DNA from: Rhodococcus sp. CH91 | GTDB taxonomy: Bacteria > Actinomycetota > Actinomycetes > Mycobacteriales > Mycobacteriaceae | Length of the DNA: 39,043 bases | Direction: 5' to 3' | Assembly: GCF_022554085.1 (NCBI RefSeq) | Contig: NZ_JAKFYR010000019.1 | Span: forward strand, 1 to 39,043 | Part shown: positions 25,322 through 32,905 of the stretch, one piece after another | Numbering within the stretch: position 1 is the first letter of the stretch | How the letters are laid out: every line of letters begins with the position of its first letter | Program-made: the position numbers and the translations under genes | The notes under the pieces: generated by a model | What the model was told of the DNA's origin: nothing | What the model saw: only the letters and a program-made list of their open reading frames with translations | Database searches by the model: none

Positions 25322-26182
25322 CTAGGCCGGTCGCGTTGTAGGGAATAATTCGGTCGACATCTCACCTAGGCTCGTTGCCGTTTTTTCGAGTGCTGCAACA
25401 GTTTCCGTCTGATAACGCCACGCCAGAACCGTTGTGATGCGCGGTGCGTCGACGACGGGTACTGCAACGTGATCCGGCCACTGCCACGCCCTGCTCGACG
25501 CCGGAATGACAATCACGGTCCTGCCGAGCGACACCAACTGCGCCAGAGCGGATTGCGTGTGAATTTCGGGTCCCGGTCCATCGGGGTAGCTGCCGTCCAA
25601 GCGCGGCCACCGCGCCATCGGTAGATCGGGCACCGAGCTGACCTCTGCCATAGTCAGTTCAGTCCGCGAGGCGAGCGGGTGTCTGCCGGGGAGTACTGCA
25701 ACCTGGTCCTCGGTGACGAGGTCTCGGTATCGACAGCCGGTCAGATCGTCGACAGGACGATGCATGATCGCCACGTCCGCGCTGCCGTCACGCAGCAAGC
25801 CGGCTTGCTCGCCGACCTCGCACAGCAGAACCTCGATCGGCTCGGGATGGTAGTCGAGTAGTCGTTGCAGCAGATCGTGGGACGCCCCTGCTTTCGTGGC
25901 CAGGACAAGCGGTCTTGACGCCCGAGCGGTCAGTCGCGCGGCGGCGGCAACCGCGTCCAAAGCGATACGCGCTTCCCGGCGGAGCACGGACCCGGCTTCG
26001 GTGAGCGAGACACCGCGACGGTCACGCACGAACAACTGAACTCCGAGTTGATGTTCGAGCTGTCGGATCGCCCGCGACAACGGAGGTTGAGCGATGTGCA
26101 GCTTGTCCGCGGCTCGCCCGAAGTGAAGAGCCTCGGCGACGGCAAGAAAGTAGCGCAACTGCCGTGTCTCGAGATCCTCCAC
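25322..26182 (-). CDS. LysR-family transcriptional regulator
   Basis: A 286-aa LysR protein: helix-turn-helix at about 4-62 ([35 protein letters not shown] region) and a periplasmic-binding-like effector domain from about 90. The start is GTG 26182; an overlapping ATG at 26190 is in another frame. Divergent from the SDR gene, with a T-N11-A palindrome between them. It should activate the SDR and repress itself in the usual LysR way; the effector is unknown. Confidence 0.88.
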   Translation of the reverse strand: MEDLETRQLRYFLAVAEALHFGRAADKLHIAQPPLSRAIRQLEHQLGVQLFVRDRRGVSLTEAGSVLRREARIALDAVAAAARLTARASRPLVLATKAGASHDLLQRLLDYHPEPIEVLLCEVGEQAGLLRDGSADVAIMHRPVDDLTGCRYRDLVTEDQVAVLPGRHPLASRTELTMAEVSSVPDLPMARWPRLDGSYPDGPGPEIHTQSALAQLVSLGRTVIVIPASSRAWQWPDHVAVPVVDAPRITTVLAWRYQTETVAALEKTATSLGEMSTELFPTTRPA

Positions 26183-26194
26183 TCGACCATCTTA

Positions 26195-26209
26195 ATACCC
26201 GGTAGGTAT
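26195..26209. promoter_or_regulatory. LysR binding site
   Basis: ATACC (26195-26199) and GGTAT (26205-26209) are exact inverted repeats around five bases, containing the LysR T-N11-A motif. It lies 12 bases before the LysR start and 57 bases before the SDR start, the expected place for a recognition site. Confidence 0.6.
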
Positions 26210-26266
26210 CACGATCACCGAAAACGGTAATGGACAGCTGCTCCCCCGGCGTCGAACATCGTTGTC

Positions 26267-26971
26267 GTGAACGATACGAAAACTGCGCTGGTCACCGGCG
26301 CAAACAAGGGAATCGGTTTCGCCATCTCCGAGGGCCTAGGCCGGCTCGGCTTCAAGGTCGTGATCGGTGCACGCAACGAGGAGCGAGGCAACACCGCGGC
26401 GGCACAGCTGAGAGAACGTGGACTCGATGCAGTAGCGGTGGTGCTCGATGTGACAGACGCTGACAGTGTCTCCACAGCCGCAGCGAAGTTCGATCGACTC
26501 GATGTCCTTGTCAACAATGCCGGGATCGGTGGCCGGACCAGTTCCGGCGCGCAGAATCCGACCACCCTCGATCTCGACGTTCTGCACACAGTCCTGGATA
26601 CCAACGTATTCGGTGTCATACGGGTAACCAACACATTCATCCCGTTGTTGCGTCGATCCTCGACACCGCGGATCGTGAACATTTCAAGCAACATGGGATC
26701 ACTCGCACTGCAGACAGGCCCACAAATGGCCGCCTATGCTCCCTCGAAAACGATGCTCAACAGCATCACAGCACAGTACGCGCGAGAACTTGCCGACACC
26801 GGCATCATCGTGAACGCGTGCTGCCCGGGCTACGTCGCCACCGACTTCACCGGACATCAATCCACACGGACGCCCGAAGAGGGCGCCGCCACCGCGATCA
26901 AGCTCGCAACCCTCCCCGATGACGGACCACGCGGAGGATTCTTCGACGACAACGGAATCGTCCCATGGTGA
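26267..26971 (+). CDS. short-chain dehydrogenase, carbonyl reductase-like
   Basis: A 234-aa SDR with the TGANKGIG motif (10-17) typical of plant/animal-type carbonyl reductases, an Arg in GARNEERG (36-41) that favours NADPH, NNAG at 83-86, S140/S141, and YAPSK with Y157 and K161. Start is GTG 26267. It belongs to the LysR-controlled unit; the tautomerase gene follows 123 bases later. Substrate unknown; reduction of small aldehydes or ketones is the family norm. Confidence 0.87.
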   Translation: MNDTKTALVTGANKGIGFAISEGLGRLGFKVVIGARNEERGNTAAAQLRERGLDAVAVVLDVTDADSVSTAAAKFDRLDVLVNNAGIGGRTSSGAQNPTTLDLDVLHTVLDTNVFGVIRVTNTFIPLLRRSSTPRIVNISSNMGSLALQTGPQMAAYAPSKTMLNSITAQYARELADTGIIVNACCPGYVATDFTGHQSTRTPEEGAATAIKLATLPDDGPRGGFFDDNGIVPW

Positions 26972-27094
26972 AACACCACACGGTGAGAAGGACGCAGAGC
27001 ACGAGAAGAATCTCGATCGCGATGACCAGCATGTCGACTCGATGTGGCCGGGTCGATATTGCCTCCAGACCCGGCCGACCTGTAGAAATGTCCG

Positions 27095-27490
27095 ATGCCC
27101 AGCACCCTGATCGAGGTCCGCACCGACCACGCCCTGGACGTCGAGACCGGCATCATCGACGCCGTCCACGACGCCCTGATCGCCGCCTTCGCGATCCCAC
27201 CCGTCGACAAGCACGTGCGGCTGCTGGTCCACGCCCCGCACCGCTTCCCAGTCCCACCGACCCTGACGCACCCGCAGCTGTACACCCTGGTGACCGTCGA
27301 CTGCTTCGCCGGCCGCAGCGTCGACGCCAAACGCCGCCTCTACACCGAGATCGTCACCCGCGTCGGCTCGTTCGGGATCCCGGCGAACCACATCACTGTC
27401 GTCGTCCGCGACACCCCCACCGACAGCTGGGGGATTCGCGGCGGGCAAGCCGCCTGCGACGTCGATCTCGGATTCACCGTCGAGATCTGA
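27095..27490 (+). CDS. tautomerase-superfamily protein
   Basis: A 131-aa protein. Pro2 directly after the start Met would become the N-terminal catalytic Pro-1 of the tautomerase/MIF fold. The pattern PSTLIEVRTDHALDVETGIIDAVHDAL and later YTEIVTRVGSFGIPANHITVVVRDTPTDSWGIRGG matches the tautomerase_2 (MSAD-like) group, in which the SWGIRGG loop is conserved. It may act on keto-enol intermediates beside the SDR. No internal damage. Confidence 0.8.
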   Translation: MPSTLIEVRTDHALDVETGIIDAVHDALIAAFAIPPVDKHVRLLVHAPHRFPVPPTLTHPQLYTLVTVDCFAGRSVDAKRRLYTEIVTRVGSFGIPANHITVVVRDTPTDSWGIRGGQAACDVDLGFTVEI

Positions 27491-27621
27491 CCCCGCAGCG
27501 CGCGTGCACTTCTCGCCGTTCGATGTGAAACGAGTCTGGTGACACATCGGAGCTGCGTCGCGACATGGGCTGTACACTCGATCTCTTCGTCTCCGGACGG
27601 AGTACTCGAGAGCAACGACCG

Positions 27622-27732
27622 ATGTCAGAACACGTCCAGATGAATTTCCCCGGACCACCATCACTGCTGCACGAAGAGCCCGTCCCCTGGCCCTTGTGGG
27701 ATCGCGCTCCTCTGTGCCGGAGGATGCGATGA
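27622..27732 (+). CDS. 36-aa ORF coupled to the next gene
   Basis: A short frame starting ATG 27622 and containing FPGPPSLLHEEPVPWPLWD. Its TGA overlaps the ATG of the next gene as ATGA, the classic coupling arrangement. The Shine-Dalgarno of the next gene lies inside its last codons. It is rich in Pro and Trp and could be a leader-like peptide or the vestigial N-terminus of an upstream partner. Weak ribosome site. Confidence 0.4.
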   Translation: MSEHVQMNFPGPPSLLHEEPVPWPLWDRAPLCRRMR

Positions 27733-28784
27733 CCGAATGGGTGCAGATGCTGGTGACCATGGCCGACGGTCCGCGCCGGCCGATCCACGGCGTCGTTCTC
27801 CCGTACCGCAACACCGAGGAACCGTTGCACTACTACTACGGCACCTACGGTGAAGAGCCGGTCTTTCTCCCCGCCCGGCGCGAGGGTCTTCGTCTGTATC
27901 GGTGGGGACGCCGATCGAGAATCGAATCGCTCGACGGGCACGTGCTGTTCGTCAGCGACGGCAACACCGCCTGGGACTTCACCGCCGAACCGGACCGCCC
28001 GCGCTGCACCGAACTGCGCCGGGTCCATTCCCCAGGTTGTAGCCGATACCTCGTCATCACCCCACGCGTCGAACACTGGGCCGGAGACCACCACGCCCGA
28101 CCGACCGGACCGGTGACAGACCTCGAATTTCTCGGCCGCCGCTGCTGGTCCGTGGACCTGGCCGCACGCGAAAGCAACCGCATGCCCAAGCCCTCCGTGC
28201 GCCTGGTGGTCGATGCCGAGACCGGCACGGTGCTCGCGCAACATTCGGGTGACGGTATCGACGGCGCCGCCTTCACCGACCTGACAGTGGGAGAACCGCT
28301 CGAGCCCTCCCTGTTCACGTGGGACGGACCGATCGTCTCGGACGACGAATCCCGCGCCCGCGCCGGCCACGGCGGCCCACCGGCCACACGCTGGGACGAA
28401 TCGATGCACCGGTTCCGGGAGAACATCACCGCCGAACCCATCCACGTGCAGGTGCTGATGGACTTCACCCCGCGCCTGGTCGACCTGACGGATCCACAGT
28501 CCGGTGCGTTCTCCGCACCACTGGGCACAGACCAGCGAACAGGCTGGCTCATCCGACGACCTCGATCGAGCACACCATGGAGGGTGAAAGTGCACGGACA
28601 CCAGGTTGCGTGGTCCACACCGAATTTCGACTGGGCCTGCCAGATCTACCGGGGAACTCTCGACGACGACGCCCTGACATCCCTGCAACACCAACTACAT
28701 CCCCACGAACCGGTCGTCGGCACACCGCAACTCGTGTTCGGCGGTTCGGACGGCCCGACCGGGCCACGTCATATAGTTGCTTAG
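27729..28784 (+). CDS. hypothetical protein, 351 aa
   Basis: A mostly beta-strand-rich soluble protein with no signal peptide or membrane segment. Notable segments are LHYYYGTYGEEPVFLPAR, LFVSDGNTAWDF, DLEFLGRRCWSVDLAARE and VRLVVDAETGTVLAQHSG. The latter two recall LolA/RseB-like lipoprotein-binding folds (strand pair with a disappearing GRRCW.VDL, then an AETGTVL turn), but I cannot assign it. ATG 27729 has GGAGG six bases upstream and overlaps the preceding 36-aa ORF. Its stop lies within the promoter of the GNAT gene. Confidence 0.75.
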   Translation: MTEWVQMLVTMADGPRRPIHGVVLPYRNTEEPLHYYYGTYGEEPVFLPARREGLRLYRWGRRSRIESLDGHVLFVSDGNTAWDFTAEPDRPRCTELRRVHSPGCSRYLVITPRVEHWAGDHHARPTGPVTDLEFLGRRCWSVDLAARESNRMPKPSVRLVVDAETGTVLAQHSGDGIDGAAFTDLTVGEPLEPSLFTWDGPIVSDDESRARAGHGGPPATRWDESMHRFRENITAEPIHVQVLMDFTPRLVDLTDPQSGAFSAPLGTDQRTGWLIRRPRSSTPWRVKVHGHQVAWSTPNFDWACQIYRGTLDDDALTSLQHQLHPHEPVVGTPQLVFGGSDGPTGPRHIVA

Positions 28785-28788
28785 TCAA
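28777..28788. promoter_or_regulatory. possible operator/promoter of the GNAT-ahpD unit
   Basis: TTGCTTAGTCAA is an imperfect palindrome in an A/T-rich patch (28771-28800) overlapping the preceding stop codon. It has the look of a MarR-type site, and the A/T-richness suggests a promoter for the genes that follow. Weak evidence. Confidence 0.35.
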
Positions 28789-28837
28789 TTACTTCTGTTA
28801 GGGTGAACTGCATAGTTCTCCCGAGGAAGGACACGCA

Positions 28838-29179
28838 ATGAGCACCGAGACTCCCGACCCGCGCCTTGCGAACATCACCGTCGCTCATGCGCCGGACCGG
28901 CACCGCTACGAACTCCGCGACGGCGACACCGTCATCGGCTTCACCCAGTACCGCACCCGCACCCGGACCGGCAGCGACACCCGGCGAGTGTTCGTCCACA
29001 CCGAGGTCGATCCCGCCTACGGCGGCCTCGGTCTCGCCGCCAGACTCGTGGAATTCGCACTTGACGACGTCGCCGCCGCCGGCGAACGCATTGTCCCGGT
29101 GTGCCCATACGTCGCGAAATACCTACGCACACACCACACCTACGATCACCTCGTCGACTGGCCGGAGGCCCGGCAATGA
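28838..29179 (+). CDS. GNAT-like N-acetyltransferase, YjdJ type
   Basis: A 113-aa minimal GNAT protein: DGDTVIGFTQYRT, FVHTEVDPAYGGLGLAARLVEFALDD (acetyl-CoA-binding motif A, with the GGLGLAARL loop) and PVCPYVAKYLRTHHTY, the usual ending of the YjdJ/Gtn-like group. GAAGGA lies before the start. It overlaps ahpD as ATGA, and the two are co-translated. Confidence 0.88.
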   Translation: MSTETPDPRLANITVAHAPDRHRYELRDGDTVIGFTQYRTRTRTGSDTRRVFVHTEVDPAYGGLGLAARLVEFALDDVAAAGERIVPVCPYVAKYLRTHHTYDHLVDWPEARQ

Positions 29180-29642
29180 CCACAGCCACACTCGCTCGCG
29201 TCTCGATCGACAAGCAGACCCGCCCCGCCTACCGCGCAGAGGTCGCCGTCCGCGACGCCGTCGCCCAGGCGAGACTCGATCGCACGCTTGTCGAACTGGT
29301 CAACATCCGCGTCTCCCAGGTCAACGGCTGCGCCTACTGCCTCGACGTGCACACCCACGACGCCCCGGCCGACGGGGAAACACCGCAGCGCCTCGCCGTC
29401 CTCCCCGCCTGGCGGGACACCGACCTGTTCACCGACCTCGAGCGCGCCGCTCTGACCCTCGCCGAACGGTAACTACCCTGCCGACACCCGACCACCAGGA
29501 TCGCGACTACGCCGACGCCCGCACCCATCTCACCGACGACCAACTCTCGGCGATCGTGTCGGTGGCCATCGCGATGAACGCCTTCAACCGCATCTCAATC
29601 CTCAGCCGACACCGTGTCCGTCCCTCCGCCTCGGACACCTGA
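29176..29642 (+). pseudogene. AhpD-like carboxymuconolactone decarboxylase-family protein, frameshifted
   Basis: The first 98 residues are a normal AhpD-type protein with the redox pair C52 and C55 and H59 in NGCAYCLDVHTHDA. A stop follows LTLAER at 29470. The next frame continues exactly as expected for the family, VTTLPTPDHQDRDYADARTHL to IAMNAFNRISILSRH, ending at 29642. One additional base at about 29467-29469 would restore a protein of about 155 aa. As read, the protein lacks its last helices. Confidence 0.75.
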
Positions 29643-30197
29643 GCCGCCGCTCCAGGTCCGTGTCGAAACGCCACCACCGGTGCCGCACCACCACGTCGCG
29701 ACTCTGCCCCACCGGCATGCCGTCGCGACAAGTGCCGGGGAATGCACCTCACCCGCCTCACCGTCGGCAGCTATCTCGCGCCGGTAGGCCCTGGCGCCCG
29801 TGTCGACGCCGACACAGGCAAGAACCTCAGGACCAATATGGTGGAACGGTCACACGTAGAGAAGCCGTTGGACAACGCGATCGAGCACGGCACTCGCACT
29901 GGCAATCGTCACCAGCGAACTATCCGGCACTTTCCGCCAAGACGTGTACGCCGGTAGCTTGTCTACCCTTGCGCCCCACGCCCTCAGGACTCCTACTTCC
30001 GGCCACAGATGGGCGTTCTCGGTTCTCGCCGTGGTCTGTGTACTTGCTCTGATCACCTCCTTCAGCCTGCCGGTCCCGCCGGAATGCAGGGTGCGAACCC
30101 GCAACACCGGTCGGTGCACCGATCGCACAGAGTTGCTACCCTCGCTCACGGAAGATGGCAAATTGCGCCATCCATGGAGATCGAAGGAGGCGAGTTG
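29643..30197. other. non-coding stretch before the leader ORF
   Basis: No supported gene. It contains the promoter of the leader/GTPase unit. GATGGC (30154-30159) and GCCATC (30167-30172) form a 6-bp stem with a 7-base loop just before the leader Shine-Dalgarno. I could not identify a confident -10/-35 pair. Confidence 0.4.
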
Positions 30198-30266
30198 ATG
30201 ACTGTCGTGGCGACCACTGCCGTGCGCAGTGCCCGAATCATCCTCACCTCCCGGGTCTCTTCCTGA
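30198..30266 (+). CDS. 22-aa leader peptide (uORF)
   Basis: A short ORF with a very strong ribosome site, GAAGGAGG, seven bases before ATG 30198. It encodes a small peptide of 22 residues ending RIILTSRVSS, then TGA. The next gene in the same direction begins about 90-140 bases later, with a terminator-like hairpin and a second hairpin between. This is the layout of a translation-controlled attenuator. No run of one amino acid is present, so control by a ribosome-stalling drug fits better than control by an amino acid. Confidence 0.5.
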   Translation: MTVVATTAVRSARIILTSRVSS

Positions 30267-30283
30267 GATTGCGCCTGCTCCCC

Positions 30284-30301
30284 TCCCGCTAGCGGGATTT
30301 T
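30284..30301 (+). terminator. leader terminator/attenuator hairpin
   Basis: TCCCG (30284-30288) and CGGGA (30293-30297) form a stem with loop CTAG, followed directly by TTTTCTCTC. The hairpin begins 17 bases after the leader stop. A U-run after a GC stem is rare in this window and supports real termination. It would halt transcription before the GTPase gene unless the leader ribosome interferes. Confidence 0.5.
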
Positions 30302-30327
30302 CTCTCGATGCGTGCGCAGTCCGGAGT

Positions 30328-30345
30328 GACCCTCTCGAAAGGGTC
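30328..30345 (+). promoter_or_regulatory. second leader hairpin at the GTPase start
   Basis: GACCCT (30328-30333) and AGGGTC (30340-30345) pair around CTCGAA. The right arm includes AAAGGGT, the only Shine-Dalgarno-like sequence before TTG 30352, so the hairpin could hide it. Function inferred. Confidence 0.35.
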
Positions 30346-30351
30346 TCCACC

Positions 30352-31458
30352 TTGTGTCACCAACCGATTTCTCCATGTCCTCAATCCTTCGCTCCTGAAG
30401 GCACTTCGATCCTGACCGATTACGGCTGGGACGACGAACACGATCACTCGTTCGCCCACTTCCGGGCCGACGGACTAGTTCCCGGCCGGGTCTTGCGGAC
30501 CGAGCGTGGCCTGTGCAATGTCGTCACCGATGCCGGGACGGTCCGGGCAGAATCACCTCCCGTCGAAGACCAGCTCTCGCCCTGCACAGGCGACTGGGTG
30601 GCGGTGCGACCGGCAACCACAACCACAGCAGCGTCCGTCGTCGAGGTGTTGGAGCGACGGACCGCCGTGGTCCGTTCCACCGCATCGCGTACCTCGCACG
30701 GCCAGGTCCTGGCCGCGAACGTCGATACCGTGGCCGTTACCGTATCCCTCGCCGACCCGGTCCGGCCGGTGCGTATCGAGCGGATGCTGGCGCTGGCCTG
30801 GGAAAGTGGCGCCACCCCGTTGGTGGTGCTGACCAAGGCCGACGCGTGCGCGGACACACCGCGAGCGGTAGCTGAAGTGACCGCAGTGGCGCCGGGCGTC
30901 GAGGTACTGGTCACCAGCGCCTCGACCGGCGAGGGCATGGACGCTCTCGCCGACGCTGTGTCCGACACGATCGTCCTGCTCGGCCCCTCGGGCGCGGGCA
31001 AGTCCACCCTCGGCAACCGTCTGCTCGATCAGGACCTTCTCGCGACCGGGGCGGTGCGCGTGAGCGACGGCAAGGGCCGCCACACCACCGCATGGCGGGA
31101 GCTGCTGCCGCTGCCGCACGGCGGGGTCCTGCTGGACACACCCGGCCTGCGCGGCGTGGGCCTGCACGAGGTCGGCGACGGTCTGGACCAGACCTTCGCC
31201 GAGATCATCGAGCTGGCCGACGACTGTCGCTTCTCCGACTGCGCCCACGGCGCCGAGCCTGGTTGTGCGGTCCTGGCCGCTGTCGAGGACGGCCGTCTCA
31301 CGCGGCGGCGTCTCGACAGCTACCACCGGTTGCAGCGAGAAGTCACCTATGCCGCCTCCCGAACGGACGCACGGCTGCGTGCCGAGCTGAAACGGCCCGT
31401 CAAGCAGATTTCCCGCCAGATCCGCGCCATCAAGAAATCCCCGAATTTCAAGTCCTGA
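30352..31458 (+). CDS. rsgA: RsgA-like circularly permuted GTPase
   Basis: A ribosome-associated GTPase of the RsgA/YjeQ family, which checks late 30S assembly. It has an OB-fold (from LVPGRVLRTERG), the permuted G-domain with G4 VLTKADA before G1 GPSGAGKST and G3 DTPG, and the zinc site CRFSDCAHGAEPGC. Homology starts at about LTDYGWDDE, codons 30412 on. A canonical start with a ribosome site is not obvious: TTG 30352 follows AAAGGGT, while GAAGG at 30397-30401 points to ATC 30409, a non-standard start. I list the TTG. This is probably a second RsgA-like copy in the genome, as actinobacteria often have one. Confidence 0.8.
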   Translation: MCHQPISPCPQSFAPEGTSILTDYGWDDEHDHSFAHFRADGLVPGRVLRTERGLCNVVTDAGTVRAESPPVEDQLSPCTGDWVAVRPATTTTAASVVEVLERRTAVVRSTASRTSHGQVLAANVDTVAVTVSLADPVRPVRIERMLALAWESGATPLVVLTKADACADTPRAVAEVTAVAPGVEVLVTSASTGEGMDALADAVSDTIVLLGPSGAGKSTLGNRLLDQDLLATGAVRVSDGKGRHTTAWRELLPLPHGGVLLDTPGLRGVGLHEVGDGLDQTFAEIIELADDCRFSDCAHGAEPGCAVLAAVEDGRLTRRRLDSYHRLQREVTYAASRTDARLRAELKRPVKQISRQIRAIKKSPNFKS

Positions 31459-31471
31459 AAGGCATTTCATC

Positions 31472-32218
31472 ATGGATCTTCCCCGCATATTCACCATCCG
31501 CGAGAGCAGCCACCGCATCCACAACCCGTTGACCCCCGACAAACTCGCCACACTCGGCCAGGCACTCCACCTCGCCCCGGGGACACGAGTGCTCGACCTG
31601 GCCAGCGGTTCGGGCGAGATGCTCTGCACGTGGGCACGCGACCTGAAATGCACGGGCACGGGCGTGGACATCAGCACGCTCTTTACCGAGCAGGCCCGCG
31701 CTCGCGCTGTCGAACTCGGCGTCGCCGACCGCGTGGAGTTCGTCCACGGCGACGCCTCCGGTCATGTCGCGGACGAACCGGTCGATCTCGCCGCGTGCGT
31801 CGGCGCCACCTGGATCGGTAACGGTGTGGCCGGCACCGCCGAGTTGCTCGCCCGCAGCCTCCGCCCCGGCGGGATGATGTTGATGGGCGAGCCCTACTGG
31901 CGCGTGACTCCTCCCGACGAAAAGACAGCGCTGGCCTGCCACGCCACCAGCGTGGCCGATTTCCTGCCGCTGCCGGATTTGATCGAGCAGTTCGGCGAAC
32001 TCGGATACGACGTCGTGCAGATGATGCTCTCCGACCAGCAGGACTGGGACCGCTACACCGCGGCGCAGTGGCTCAACATGCGCCGCTGGCTCGACGAGAA
32101 CCCGGACGACGAACTGGCGCCGGAGGTTCGGGCCGAGCTCACCGCCGAACCCGACCGCTACACGCGCTACCTACGCGAGCATCTCGGCTGGGGAGTCTTC
32201 GCGCTGATGCAGCGCTGA
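31472..32218 (+). CDS. class I SAM-dependent methyltransferase
   Basis: A 248-aa methyltransferase. Motif I is VLDLASGSGEM (about 35-45), with the Asp of GTGVDIS at the end of strand 2 and GDASG as motif II. The N-terminal HRIHNPLTPDKLATLG and the Trp-rich C-terminus (WLNMRRWLDENPDDEL) define a subgroup I cannot name. It starts 13 bases after the GTPase stop, so the two share a transcript. Coupling with a ribosome GTPase suggests an rRNA or translation-linked target, but small-molecule methylation is equally possible. Confidence 0.8.
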   Translation: MDLPRIFTIRESSHRIHNPLTPDKLATLGQALHLAPGTRVLDLASGSGEMLCTWARDLKCTGTGVDISTLFTEQARARAVELGVADRVEFVHGDASGHVADEPVDLAACVGATWIGNGVAGTAELLARSLRPGGMMLMGEPYWRVTPPDEKTALACHATSVADFLPLPDLIEQFGELGYDVVQMMLSDQQDWDRYTAAQWLNMRRWLDENPDDELAPEVRAELTAEPDRYTRYLREHLGWGVFALMQR

Positions 32219-32227
32219 CACCACATC

Positions 32228-32269
32228 CCGTGCGGGGCTCGGACGGTGCATCGTCCGAGCCCCGCACGG
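32228..32269 (+). terminator. strong terminator after the methyltransferase
   Basis: An 18-bp perfect stem (arms 32228-32245 and 32252-32269; core GGGGCTCGGACG / CGTCCGAGCCCC) with loop GTGCAT, 9 bases after the stop. It is one of the most stable hairpins in the window and ends the leader-GTPase-methyltransferase unit. Confidence 0.85.
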
Positions 32270-32475
32270 CCCATAGTGCTCGCTCAATCAACGCAACAGA
32301 TCGGCATCGATCTCTGCCGGTACCCCGCGGCCCCAGCACCGCTGTGGACTTGTTCACCACAGCGCCTGTAGAGCAGGGGCAACCTCCGATTCCGCTGCCT
32401 GCAGGTGTCCACGCAAAGTAGCCGTCTCGTACTCGTGTCGGTACAGCCTCTGACCCATCCACCCGGAACTCCCCA

Positions 32476-32640
32476 TCACCGCAGTTCAAAGCCTTCTTCC
32501 CAACGGCGCAGCACCCCGGCGGCCATGCAGTGATCCGACACCCACTCAGCCGTGGCAGCATCGTCGAAACACACCCGATGCAGCACCACCTCGGGCAACT
32601 CGTACGCCCCTCGTTCGCCGACCGGCGCATCGCGGGCCAC
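32476..32640 (-). CDS. possible small protein
   Basis: A 54-aa frame with coding-like composition, VARDAPVGERGAYELPE then VVLHRVCFDDAATAEWVSDHC and RRWEEGFEL. The start (GTG 32640) is a guess, because the frame continues upstream to 32733 and no ribosome site is visible. It could be the end of a decayed gene. Confidence 0.3.
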   Translation of the reverse strand: MARDAPVGERGAYELPEVVLHRVCFDDAATAEWVSDHCMAAGVLRRWEEGFELR

Positions 32641-32768
32641 CCAGGTGGATACACACTTGCGGAGATTCCCCTTGCGCTGGCGACATGCGCTTTGGACCAA
32701 CCGTCTCGGTGGCGCTCGATGATGAGCAATCATCCGAGACAGGTCGTGCGGGCATTACGTTGGGACAC

Positions 32769-32825
32769 GAGAACCTCCGAGCGGATGTGGGCCTCGGACA
32801 AGCCACACCCCACTCGGAGGTTCTC
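32769..32825 (-). terminator. probable terminator of the crotonase operon
   Basis: Arms GAGAACCTCCGAG (32769-32781) and CTCGGAGGTTCTC (32813-32825) match perfectly; TGTGG and CCACA inside them give an inner stem. It lies 81 bases past the end of the last operon gene, on its downstream side. No T-run. Confidence 0.55.
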
Positions 32826-32905
32826 TTCACATCAAGCCGACACGTCTGCTACCAACGTCCCGGCCGGGTACAACCAGGTGCTATCGACAGCGGTGCCTCG
32901 CGCAG

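Noticed and set aside
26699-27814. 371-aa minus-strand open frame
   Set aside because: It is antisense to the SDR and tautomerase genes and has no recognisable motif.
30070-30130. possible riboswitch in GGTGCGAACCCGCAACACC-like sequence
   Set aside because: It does not fit the conserved core of cobalamin, TPP, SAM or other common riboswitches. Short complementary stretches are expected at this GC content.
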